Assembly: GCA_001662425.1 (NCBI GenBank) | Contig: BDDC01000077.1 | Span: 2,116-66,115 of the forward strand | Origin: Chlamydomonas sphaeroides | Lineage: Eukaryota; Chlorophyta; Chlorophyceae; Chlamydomonadales; Chlamydomonadaceae | Reading direction: 5' to 3' | Length of the DNA stretch: 64,000 bases | In this document: positions 44,190 to 55,200 of the stretch, piece by piece | How the letters are laid out: each line of letters starts with the position of its first letter | How positions within the stretch are numbered: position 1 is the stretch's first letter | The notes under the pieces: model-generated | The model's input: only the letters and a program-made list of their open reading frames with translations | What the model was told of the DNA's origin: nothing | Database searches by the model: none | Made by a program: the position numbers and the translations under genes

Positions 44190-44550
44190 GGAGCCGCGCA
44201 GCAGGGCAGCATGAGCTATGAGGCCCGGCGCCAGGGGGCGGGGGCCTTCCCCCTGCGTGCGGCGGCCTGGGGAGGCGATACTAGCGGTGGCAGGGGCCGC
44301 CATGTGAAGGAAGCCGGTGGATGAGGGTGGCTGGGCACCGTGTGGACTCGGCCGAGCTTCTTGTGTTGGCACCGAGAAGGACTTTCATGTGGGGCTTTCT
44401 GTTGGAACGATTGATGCCAGAGGCGCTAGTCGGACGTATGCTTGTTGCTGGCAAGGGACTAGGCATGTACGCTACCTCAACGGCGGCAGCCTACCCATGG
44501 CGCCAGGAAGCCCAAGGTTGGCCGTAGGGGGCCGTCTGCCTGCTGGCGGC

Positions 44551-44609
44551 AAACCTCCCCAGCTGCGCATGGGTGCATGGCTCGCCCCAAAAAGAGGCCA
44601 CCCAGACTG
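44551..44609. repeat. Dispersed 60-bp repeat, copy 2, with flanking direct repeat
   Basis: Same orientation and nearly the same sequence as 8054-8113. Here it is bracketed by a 16-base direct repeat CTGGCGGCAAACCTCC (about 44543 and 44611), so this copy looks like 1.2 units of a tandem array with a period of about 68 bases. Confidence 0.75.
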
Positions 44610-44813
44610 GCTGGCGGCAAACCTCCGCGTCGATGCAATGGTCGAACCTGAGCTCTATTTACACATGCCGTCAAGGGCACTGGCATTCAAGGATTGCGAG
44701 TCGTACCGGCCCCCGTGCAGCGCGGCCGCCCCACATTACGGCATCAGGTCGCGCCACCCCCCTGGCAGGTCGGGCACTGCCATCCTGCGCCAAGCAGCGG
44801 CGGGCCCCCCCAC

Positions 44814-44818
44814 TTACA
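44814..44818 (-). terminator. Poly(A) signal TGTAA of the pherophorin-like gene
   Basis: The minus strand reads TGTAAGTGG about 455 bases past the stop at 45274. Confidence 0.5.
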
Positions 44819-44888
44819 CCCCGGCTGCCGCAAGCGATACCACACACGCTGGCCCCAGGCTCGAGGAGCGACCCATGCATGGAGCCTC

Positions 44889-44893
44889 TGTAA
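44889..44893 (+). terminator. Poly(A) signal TGTAA of RPC6
   Basis: TGTAA about 700 bases after the RPC6 stop at 44189. Confidence 0.5.
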
Positions 44894-45273
44894 TTGCACC
44901 TGCCAGCTTAGGGAACGCTTGCCACATACCTTACCATCGCACCCCCTTCGTGTTCACCGCAGCACCCACAGGAGTCCTTGGCCTCGTGTGGGCGCTGCGC
45001 GCTGGCGCAGCGGCCCCAGTCTCACACCGCGCTCGGTCATGCAGTCTCTCTGCCCCCGTCCCACGCAGCGCATGCCGCCCCCACGTGCCCACGCCCCGCA
45101 GCAAGATCACCCCCTCCGCACGCCTTACCGAGTTTCCCCATCCCCCTACGTTGCCGCCCCGCCCCACTGCCAACGTCAACCTCCCCGCCTGCCCTATTCC
45201 CATGGAGACAAAGCCCTGAACATCAAGATTTTGGCTTCACCGTCCACGAATCCCCAAGATCGGCTGGCGGCGC

Positions 45274-48200
45274 TCAGTGGGCTGGCGGCGCTCCGCCCGC
45301 ACTGGCGCTCACGCGGATGAGCACATCGCTGGGGCAGGCCGAGCCCATGGACGCGCCGTCGTCCTCGCGGCCGATGCCTGGCGCCAGCGGGCGGTGCATG
45401 TCGGCGCTGGTGCCGCTGCCGCCCGACACGCTCGCGGTGGCGTACTCGCCGCGCTCCCGCCGCCGGCGGCGGTACCAGGCGGCAAGGATCAGGATGGCCA
45501 GCAGCAGGATGACGCTGGGCACGACCACCGCCGGCACAACGGTTCCCACGTCCACGCCGCGGCTGCCGCCCGCATCCTCGGCCCCGACCCACACCAGCCG
45601 GCCATCGGCTGTGGCATTCACATAGCCGCGGAAGCAGCCGCTGTCGCCAATCACCTCGGCCACGCACGTGTTGGGCGGCTGGTCGGGCAGCACACGCTGC
45701 AGGCACACGTCCGCGAGGCCCATGCGGCCCTGCACCTGGAAGGCCAGGCTGGCGGAGGAGGAGGACGCCACGCTCCAGCGCGCGCCGTCGTTGCGATCGA
45801 GCAGCAGCGAGGGCCCGCTGGGGCGCACGGTGCCGCGCGTGGTGAGCTGGTCGACGGCCGAGGGGGACAGCACCAGATGCACGGTGGCGGTGCGGCCGGC
45901 GGCGGAGGGAGCAGTGCACACCGCGCCCGCGGTGGGGGCGGGCGACAGCGCGAACTCGAAGATGGACGCGGTGTCGAGCGAATTGTAGCGGGCGTTGCGC
46001 AGCGCGAGGCAGGAGTCGGCCATGGGGCGCGCCGAGGGGCAGACGGGGCCGAGGCCAGCGGGCGGGGGGCTGGGCGGGCGCGGCTTGACGGCGATGTCCG
46101 ACTCATCGAAGAACATCATGATGAAGACGTTACCGGAGCGGACCATGGCGCCGCAGGCCTGGCCGGCAGTGGGATGGATGAGAAAGGAAGGGCGACACGT
46201 CAAGCGTGGGCTTTGCCGACAATATCTGGAACAGCATTGCGCGCTGCGACGCCCTCGGGTTCTCTTGCCCGCTCGAATTCCACACACTGCGGTGCCCCCT
46301 TGCGCCCACCTTGCTGCCCTGGCCCGGCAGCGCGTTGCGCGCGCACAGGTCGCTGAGCGTGCGGCCGCCCGAGGGCAGCGTGACGAAGAAGTCAATGGTG
46401 GACTCGCGGGCAGGACCGTACGTGAAGGTGAGCGCGGCGGGCTTGGAGGCGCTGCGCGCGTCGATGATCTGCTTGCCATTGTTGGCGGCATCGTCGTGCC
46501 CCACCGACACGGCGTTGGCCACGGCGGGGTTGATGTAAAGCGTCCAAGAGCAGATGTCCACGCAATAGGGCTTGCGGCAGCCCGAGGCGGGGTTGTTGTT
46601 GGCCAGCAGCCAGGTGAAGGTGGTGGAGGCGGGGTCCGAAGCCTTCTCGTAGTACTGCAGCGACATGCTCGTGTCGGAGGGCGGCACATTAAACGCGGGG
46701 CGGCAGGTGCCGGGCGGCGGCTCGGGCACGGACGCATCGGGCAGCGCAATGCCCGAGGGGCAGCACAGCCCGGTGTCGCTGTGCATGTGGTAGTCGCAGC
46801 CGCCCTGCTCGGGGTCGCTCGAGGCGTCGCACAGGTCGCCGGGGGTGGTGCTGCCCGTGGGGAGGCGCACGGTCACGGTCAGCGGCAGGCCGGCGGGGCC
46901 GAGCGAGTCCAGGGTGATGCGCAGGTCGTCCAACAGCAGCGACTGGTACGAGGTCTGGGCGTCCTCGTTCCAGGGCGACGTGGAGAAGCCCACGGAGCGG
47001 CCGTCCAGCTGTACGTCCTTGATGGACAGCGACGTCACCTTGAGGCTCATGTACGACAGGTCGGCGCCGCAGCAGGCCGACGCGCCCTCCTCCGAGCAGC
47101 TGTCCGTGGCGACGATGCGGAACGAGTAGGTGCTGTAGGTGGCGCCATCAAGCGTGCGGGGCGGCGAGGGGCCGTCGAAGATGAGCTGGTACGCGCTGTT
47201 GGCCAAGGAGGCCGAGCAGCGGAAAGCGTCCGGCGGCAGAGCGAAGTTGGGAACCGCGTAGCCGCTGGTAATGGTGGAGGGGCAGCAGGCGGAGGGGTTG
47301 GTGCGGCTGCCACCCTCGATCACAAGCTCGCACAGGCCGGGAATGGGAGCCAGGCCGGGGAGCGGGCACAGCATGTCGGCTTTGCCCTCGACAGTGACGG
47401 CCATGGGAACACCTGTTGCAGCAGCATGGGAGGGGGCCGTGGTGGTAAGCAGGGTGCGGCAAGTCAGGCGTTGATGCTGTTGGAACGCGTGAAGACCGCG
47501 CGGCTGTTGCAGCCCTGGCATAGTCATGTGATACGTGGCTTACAGCTGCGCGAACAGGCGATTACGAGGGCATGCAAGCGCTGGTTGGCTCACCCGAGGA
47601 AGCCTGCTCCACGGTCAGGTTCAGGGCGCCAAGACGCAGACCGTAGTCCGACTGCTCCACGCTGGCCACGGTCCGCCCGCCGACTGCGACGTGCGTCACC
47701 TTGAGCACGGGGTCTGGGGCGGGGGATGAGCGGCATGAGGGCAGGGCATGAAGGGGGTAACAATGGAACGGCACCGAGCAGCTTCCCACGCCTCAGGACA
47801 CCGCCGCAAGACAAGAACCCAAGGAATTAGCGGAGGGTGCCTCACCAACATCGACCCATAGGTTTTGCGCGCTGGCAGTGCAGCAAGACTGGTCGTCCAG
47901 CGCTGAATTGCAGGCCGAGTTGGAGTGGAAGGTGTAGAAGAAGGTCGTGTATGTGCGACCGCCAAAGGCCTGCTGCGTATGGTTCAGGTACCGCAGGCCG
48001 TATGGGGAGGCGTACGAGTCCGCCTGGCAGCACGGCCCCTTAAGAGGGCAACGCGGCGGCAGCTGCGTTGGCATCATGTACGACTTCACTTCGGTGAGGT
48101 CTTGCCGCAAGAGTCGTGTAAAGCTGCATGGAGATCGGGAATTCGCAGATGCTCAGTCCCATGTGGCATTGGGACAGCTAGGACTAGCCATCCCGATTAG

Positions 48201-48345
48201 GCGGGGCGAACCCCACGCTCGTTTCCGCGGGGGCTTGCACGCACCTGGGCACGAACCCGACGCTAAGCAAGCCGTCAGCGTCTGCACTGCAGCGCGTTGC
48301 TGCAAGGAGAACGCTGCATAGGAGAAGAACAGCCCGCATCCTCAT
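45274..48345 (-). CDS. Pherophorin-like single-pass membrane protein
   Basis: Five exons: 48345-48245, 48123-47846, 47713-47594, 47412-46310, 46158-45274; 828 residues. Residues 1-20 are a signal peptide. The ectodomain (about 21-740) holds roughly three pherophorin-type (DUF3707) modules, recognised by Y-x-F openings (YTTFFYTFHSNSACN, YSTYSFRIVATDSCS), paired-Cys sites (SCC, ACC, ACCGADL) and GLCCPSG or SACCPS ends. A TM helix follows (about 741-763, codons near 45540-45472), then a basic stop-transfer RRRRRERGEY and a cytosolic tail of about 65 residues with many Ser. Known: pherophorins are Hyp-rich extracellular matrix proteins of volvocine algae and relatives; most are soluble. Inferred: this one links the matrix to the cell interior. 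The exon 1/exon 2 junction (AG|C) is the least certain. Confidence 0.8.
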
Positions 48346-48948
48346 GCGCACCGCTGCGGGCCTGCGAGGGCCAGCGCAACATCGCATTCCGGCGCGCTCA
48401 GCTCTGACCCGCGGCCAGAAGGTCATGTGCAGCCCCTATTGATCGATGGCAACAAGTTCGTGCGCCGTGCGCTACGTACGCACCTCAAGCCCGCGTGGCA
48501 GGTCGCGGCGCGTTCAAAGTTGTCGCTGCCTAGCACTCTGCAAGCCGTTACCGCCCCAAACAGGGCTGCTGGTACTTCGTAATTAACAGGCTCAAGCAGG
48601 AAGGGAAGTCGCTGCAGCTGCCGCGATATGTAGCACTTGAGCCGCGCTGCAGCGTTGGTCTGTCGCAAGGTGTTAGCAAACGAGCTCACAGTGGTGTCGG
48701 GAGCGTGATGTTTGGTGTAAACTTAAGCGTGCAGCTGATGGCCCTGTACACACTTCCATTGCAAACCCCGCGACGGACTGGTCGACTTGGATCCAAGTGT
48801 CATCGGGCTTGCGGCAACACAACCGTGCGCAGCTTAACATAACACCTCGCTAGCACATATCCCAACATCAAAGGCCGAATATTGTAGCTGCCGGCAACGC
48901 GGCACGCAAGCACCTCGGCGTTCCCGCCAAACACATTCATTGTCCAGG
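48346..48948. other. Intergenic region upstream of the pherophorin-like gene
   Basis: No gene seen. It must hold the promoter of the pherophorin-like gene (left) and the 3'UTR of the hydrolase gene (right). No minus-strand TGTAA was found for the hydrolase; a plus-strand TGTAA near 48717 has no assigned gene. Confidence 0.4.
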
Positions 48949-51175
48949 TCACCCGGCCAACCCCTCCGGCGCCAGGTGCCGCACCATCCACTCGCACACA
49001 GCCTCGCGCATGGCCTCCGTCTCCTGGTGCCCAACGCCCTCTGCGACCATCAGCCGCAACCGCTCATCCGTACCCGCGTCCCCAATCGCCTGCACATACG
49101 CACACCGCGCCGCTGCTACTGCCAGCTTTACGCCAGCGAGCGGAGTGCGCGGGTCCAGCTCTCCCGTTGCCACGAGGAGTGGTCTAGGAGCAATGGCGGG
49201 CAGCGAGCTGGGGCCGTCGTAGCTCGGCAAACCTGCGGACCGCCAACACGAAGCCGGGGCCGGCGGGGACGCCGTGGTCAAGCACAAACGGGTGGTGCTT
49301 GTCAAGCAGAAACGGGCAGTGGCGCAGGCACACTTCCGAGCTAGATGGCAAGCCGGGTCTCCTGAGAAGCTCGCATTTCCGGCGCAACGGCCGTGGCGCA
49401 GCTTGGCGCCAGCAAGGGTACCGTGTGCTAAAGTCCCGTCGCTGCAAGACGCTGTCCCCTTGCCGCGTGCCAGTGCTGCCAAGCTATGGCCGCACGCACG
49501 CACCTGGCAGCAGCCGCTCCCACACCGCCCGCACAACTGCGGCGTCCACCTGCAGCACACGGCCAGCACCGGTTCAGCAACCAGTCGAGCGCCAAGGCTG
49601 GTTAGCACAAGCGCAGTGCTGCACGCCCGCCAAGCCAGCCTCGCGGCCACAGACGCACCTCCGGGGGCCCTTGCGCCTCGCCGCCGGCCGCGCCGCCGGC
49701 CGCCGGCCGCAGCTCCGCGGCCGCCACCTCGAACAACAGCGGGATGCTGCTCACGCGGCCCTGTGTGGGCGAGGCGCGTGCAGCACACGCCCATGCTGAG
49801 AGCAAGCGAAGCGCGCGCCGCCTGCGTGCGCTTCCCGATCATGGGCGCGAGCCAGGCCCACATGCCACCGCACCTGGAAGGCGTTGTTGTCGATCGCCCA
49901 GCCAAAGTCCTGCACGCCAATCACGGGCGCCACCACGGCGACCCGGGGGTCGGCTGCGGCCGTGAGCCAGGCCCACATGCCGCCAGCGCTGACACCTGCG
50001 ACGGCGAGGGCCGGTGAGGGGAGCGCACGGAGGGGATGAGCCCGCAGGTCGTCGAGGCAGAGCCTGGTTGCGGAGGGGAAAGACAGCCTGCGAAGGACGC
50101 CCGTGAGCAAGTCCGCCACAGCGGCACCGCCTCGACCCGCCCTTCCTCCGGACATCCAAGCGGGCCGCAGCTCGCCCATGCACACTCCGGCTCGGAGCGC
50201 TCCCCAGCCGCACCCGTCATGCCGATGCGACCCGGGTCCACGTCAGGCCGCCCCTCCAGCACTGCCAGCGCCGCCAGCAGGTCCGCCACCGTGTCGAGCA
50301 GGAACGGCCGCTCCGCAGCCCCCGCCCACGCAGCCACGAGCGCCGTCTCGTAAACGTGCCGCCGGACCGCTGCCGGCGACAGCGCCCCGGCCCCGTCTGC
50401 TGCGGGCCCGGGATCTGGCGCCGAGCTCTGCGCGTGCAGCCAGGGAGGGCGGCTCGCAGCGCCTGGCTGTGGACTGTCGCCGCCGTGCGACGCGCTGCGG
50501 GTTGAAGCCGGACCGGCGTCCGGCGGCGCCTCGCAGGCTCCGGCGATCGGCTCCGGCGGTGCGGTGGCGAGCACCGCGGCGGCCACGGCCTCGCCCCTGC
50601 GGCTGTGCAGCTCCGCCAGGGCTCGCAGCCAGGCGCTGACGGCGGCCGGCTCCGTCGGCGCAGCGCCGGACTCAGCCACGGCTGCGGCCGCGCTGCTGGC
50701 CGGCGCCGGCCCGTCAGCGGCGGGCGGCGACAAGGAGCTCCGTGCCACGGCCGCGGGCAGCCAGGACGGCACCACGGCGCGGGCGCCATGGTAGCGCGCC
50801 TCGATGGCGGCGGTGAGGAAGCCGCGGCGAGCGAAGTCGCGCTGCTTGGCCTCAACCGCCTCCAGCCCCTCGCCCGTGGCGTGCAGCAGCACGACGGCCG
50901 GCAGCCGAGGCCCGGGAGCCCGGGCCTCAGGCACTGGGGTGGCTTGCTGTTGGGGCTGGGCCGCCGGTCTCACGATCCGCAGCGGCACCCAGCCCTGCTC
51001 GGAGCCGGGCTCGGCCAGGAACGCGAGCTCCTCCACAACCAGGCCTGGTGGCAGGCGGGAGGCGAGGGGATGCGCTGGGCTCGGTGTTCTACGCAGTACC
51101 CGTGCGTCCCAACGCTAGAGCTTGCAAGGACACCGGTAGGTGACAGCGAGCGCGATGCAAACGGGTGGCGCACAT
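48949..51175 (-). CDS. Alpha/beta hydrolase (serine hydrolase)
   Basis: Six exons: 51175-51100, 51044-50214, 49995-49874, 49760-49659, 49549-49504, 49232-48949; about 486 residues. The core starts with PAVVLLHATGE (oxyanion strand, HxTGE) and AIEARYHG. The nucleophile elbow GVSAGG puts the Ser at about 305, split from the preceding strand by an intron. The acid is Asp419 in GELDPR and the His is 461 in GVGHQ, so the triad is complete. Residues about 110-260 are an Ala/Pro-rich insertion between the early strands. The layout resembles the dienelactone-hydrolase-like alpha/beta hydrolases of plants and cyanobacteria; the substrate cannot be told. The short first exon (MCATRLHRARCH...) resembles a transit peptide, so an organelle location is possible. 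Its ATG at 51175 is chosen because it joins in phase to exon 2, which itself lacks an early ATG. Confidence 0.88.
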
Positions 51176-52210
51176 GAGGCAACTTGCTGTGGAGGGGCGT
51201 CCGCGCGGGGCGTCCGTGGGGCAGGCTGGGGCGTGGGGTTGGCTGGGGGCAGACACCGGTACCGCAGGACACCCCGCGCCGAGGCACCGTGGCGCGGCAT
51301 CCACCCACAAGCGCAAGCGCACCTTCCTCGGGAAGTAGCTGTGCAGGTGCTACATGGTGCAGCTGTTGGTGCAGGAAAGGGGCCGTCCATCGTGCGGCGG
51401 GGAAAGGGACCGAGGGGATTGAACATCGTGGGCCGACGTAGCTACCGCGTGCTCGCAACACAAGAGCGCACCTGTGGCGCTGAAGGTAGCTGCCTGCCGC
51501 GGCAGACAGCCTCCAGTAGCGCTGCGCGAGCGCGCAATGCAGCGTCCATGCTGCGGCACGCGTAGCCGCTCTTGTCGATCTGTTGGCTCTTTACGCTTCA
51601 GGCAAGCAAGCAGATGCCGTGAGGCGCAAGCAGTGTTCGCGAAGAATATCGGCAAGTGTTGCGCAGTGGATGGATGGTCGGTGCTTGCGCCGCTGCGTCT
51701 GCGAGATGTAAGGTGACAATGTGTGCGCCAGGTGCTTAAATCAAAGCGAACTGGCGGCCAACAGCCGCGTGGACCCTCAACTGCCCGGACACGCCGGATA
51801 CATCATACTCTCTCAACCCGCGCCCCTCGCACCGGCGCCCCCCACCGCCCCAAGCGCCGCAGCAAACACCTCGGCCTTCAATTGCAGTGCGCAGCGCATG
51901 CATCGAGCATTGTGGCCACACCATCTTATATGCCCCAGCCCATCGAAAGCATTAGACCAGCATAAGACCAGCTTTGAAGCAACAGTGCGCTCACGGCGCT
52001 CACGACAGTCCAGCCTTGAGACACTAGATGCGTCCAACGCCATTACCCATGCGCCCACTCACGCGACACAATGCCGCACTGTACGACCACCGACCGTTCA
52101 GAAGCGCTAGTGCTGAGCCCAGCAACCTCTATCCATTCAAGCCCCTGCCCGTCAGCACGCCAGCGCCAAACGGTGGTCCCCACCGACAGCAGTCGCACAA
52201 CGGGCACAGC
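51176..52210. other. Intergenic region between the hydrolase and cyclase genes
   Basis: No gene is supported. It should hold the hydrolase promoter (left) and the cyclase 3'UTR (right). Short plus-strand frames here have no signal peptide, domain or splice support. A plus-strand TGTAA near 51709 has no assigned gene. Confidence 0.45.
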
Positions 52211-55200
52211 TCACGCCGGCGGCGCCGGCGGCGCGTCAGGCTCCGTGAAGCGCACCAGCCGCTGCCCGCCGCCCGCGGCGCGCGGCGGCGTGGCCGGCGA
52301 CGGCTCCAGCTCCGCCGGCTCGGGCACCGCCGGCGCATCCACCGCCGCGGCCGCGAGGCTCGCCGCCGAGTTGACGCCGCTCGCGGCCATCGGCGGCGCG
52401 TCGCCGCTGCCCGCCCGCCAGCGCATGCTGACCGATGTGGCCATGTGGGCCAGCTGCTGCACCATGTTGCGGCCCCGCTTCATGGTACCCGACGGCTGCA
52501 GAGCCGGACTGGCGGCGCCGTCAGCGGCGCCGCCGCCGCTGCCGCCTTCGGCGGCGGCGACGGCCGCGGCGGCCGCGGCCGACACGCTGCCCCCGCCCGC
52601 CAGCCGCGCGGCCAGGCTGCGCGCCTTGAGCAGCCCGCCGGCGGCGGGCGAGCCGGGGCCGGCGGGCGAGGCGGGGCCGCCGCTGTGGGTGCCGCCCACG
52701 CTGTTGCCGCCCAGCAGCACGCGAAGACGGCGGGCCGAGTGCGAGGAGCGGGTCATCTCCACGTTGGGCGGCCTGCGAGCAGCCAGGACGTGGGGGTGTG
52801 CCAAGGGATCAACGCACACGGATCACATGCGCCCATAGAAGGCGTGGGGTCAGCGCACGTGGCCTCCGCCGCGCAGCTAGCAGCGGCCCCAGCCCCGCAG
52901 CAGCCCCGTCTCTCAGCAGCCTAGCGCCCAGCCCAGCGCCCAGCCCGCCCGCCCAGCCCACGGGGCGAGCCCCACCAGCCCCGCAGCCCAGCGTCCCGCC
53001 AACCCCACACGCGACAGAACGTCCAGCGGGGCGCAACCACCCACCCATCCAGCCACGCACGCACCCCGCCACCCACCTGTGCGGGTTGTGCAGCAGCCAG
53101 CGCTCCCGCAGCCGCGAGGCCAGGTCGGGGATGCTGGTCTCCGCCTCCGCCACCAGGCCCGCCGCGTCGGCCACCTTGCCGCCCTTGCCCTTGGGCGCGT
53201 CGGCGGGGAACTTGCGCCCCGCCAGGTGCTCCAGCTCGATGCGGCACATGGGGATGTCCTCGGGCGAGCCCTTGAACCGGAACACGCCGATGCGGTGCGC
53301 CGACACCCGCACCCGGTAGGTGGAGCCCACGGGCCCGTCCACCTTAATATTGCGCCCCTCGTCCGCCGCGGCACGCTCAGCCGCCAGCGCCTCCTCGCGC
53401 TCCTTCTCGGTGGGCAGGGCCAGCGCCGGCGGCCGCGGCGAGCGCAGCGAGGACAGCGAGTTGCCGGAGCCGGCCACGGCGTTGGAGACCTGCCGCGCGA
53501 TGAGCGCGGCCGCGCCGGCGCCGGAGGGCGTGGCGGTGGAGGAGCCGGGCGTGGAGAAGCCGGCGGACATGGCGCGCTGCTGGCGCGTCAGCGGCGCGTT
53601 GGCGGATGAGGAGGCGGGCGCGGCGATGGAGGCCGAGGGCGCGCGCGCCATGGAGAGGTGGCTGGGGCCGGGGCCGGGGCCAGCGCCGGGGCCGCCCATG
53701 GCGCGCAGCGGCGAGGGGTTCCTCGGCGGCGAGTAGGAGTTGTAGGGCGAGCCGGGGCGCGCGGCGGCGGGGCTGATGTCGCGCGCGCCGCTGCCGCCCG
53801 CCGGGCTGGCGGCCTGCTCCGCGCCGGGGCCGGCGGCGCGGGCGCTGCTGCTGGCGCTGGCGGCGGTGAGCACCGCGCGCGCGAGCGGTGACACGCGCGA
53901 TGCGTCGCCGGCGGGCCCTGGCGCGCCGCCGGCGGCGCCCTGCGGCGCCGGCGACGACACGACCGCGGAGCTGCTGGCGGTCGGCGTGACGGGCGAGCTC
54001 TCGCCGCCGCTGTACCCGTACGCGGGGCTGCCGTCCTGGCCGCCGCCGACGCTGAGCGTGGGCGACGCCAGCGGCTCCAGCGGCGGCGGCCGCCGCTTGT
54101 GGCAGCCGCCGTCGCTCTGCTGCGGGCCGCCGCCGTCGGCGCCCTGCTGGGCCATCGGCGGTGGCGGCGGCAGCATGCGGGCGGGGCTGTCGATGCCGCC
54201 GGGCGTCTCAACCGTGCCGTACAGCGTCGTCATGCTGGGCCCCCCGGCCACGTGCTCCCGGCCGTTGCCGACCCCATCCCCCGAGCTGCCCTCGCCGCTT
54301 GGCGGGCCGCGCGGCGAGCCGTCTGCGAGCCGCAGCGCGGCGGGGGCCTTGCGAGGCAGCGCCCGCGGCGGCGCGCCGTCGGTGATGCCGGCGGCGGCGC
54401 CCACCTCTACCGCTATGGCCGATGGGTCGACGCCGTTGGAGGGTCCGGCGGCGGCGGCCGACACGGCGCTGGGGTCGCTACCGTCCCGACCCACGCCCTC
54501 GGCCACAGGCCCCGGCCGCGGCGACTCCTCCTCCTCCGCCCGAATCGCCAGCGAGATGTTGACCCGCAGTGGGCCCTGCGCGGTGGCGCGGTGGGGCACG
54601 GCAAGCAGGCCGGTCAACTTGGGAATGCGGACATCCCGCCTGCCGCAGCTGCCGCAACACTGTACCCGCCACCCCCGCCTGCAGGGCCCCCCATCCGCAT
54701 GTGCTCCCGCCCGGGGCCTACCCGACCGGCCGAGGGGCGGCCCGAGGTGGCTGCCGAGGAGCGGCCGTCCGAGGTGCGCTCCGTGTGGCCGCTGGAGAAG
54801 CGGTCGCGCTCTATCCACGGCAGCGCGTTGGGGCCCGACAGCGGCTGCGGCGTGGCCGCCTCGCTCTCGTCGTCGCGCGGCTGCAGGTGCTGCTGCAGGT
54901 GCTGCATCGCCCGGCGGCCCTGTGGGGCGATGGCGGTGGGGGCGGCAGGGGCAGCGGCAGGAGCAGCATGTGCGTCATGTGACCTGTGGAGGTTGCAAGC
55001 GCAGTGACAAAGGTCACAGTGCATACAACAATCCCAGTCCCCGTCGGTGGCGGTGGAGGGACGGGGGCAGGCGGGCAGGGGCTGCAGCAGCGGGGCAGGG
55101 CTCCTGGCGCAGCGCTGCGCAGGCCTGACGCCGTCGGCTGCCTCGGAACCCCGCAGCGGGAGGCGCCACATGGGCCAGGCCGGGGCACTGCAGCGTGCCG

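Larger units (their letters stand above)
44190..45273. other. Convergent 3'UTR region with one dispersed-repeat copy
   Basis: No gene seen. The plus-strand TGTAA (44889-44893) lies to the right of the minus-strand TGTAA (44818-44814), so the RPC6 and pherophorin-like transcripts probably overlap by tens of bases at their 3' ends. The dispersed repeat is at 44551-44609. Confidence 0.5.

Noticed and set aside
45995..47704. Plus-strand open frame of about 570 codons, Gly/Arg/His-rich
   Set aside because: Antisense shadow of the pherophorin-like gene, whose strand carries a signal peptide, paired cysteines and a TM helix.
53776..55128. Plus-strand open frame of about 450 codons
   Set aside because: Antisense to the Ser/Pro/Ala-rich tail of the cyclase; low-complexity only.
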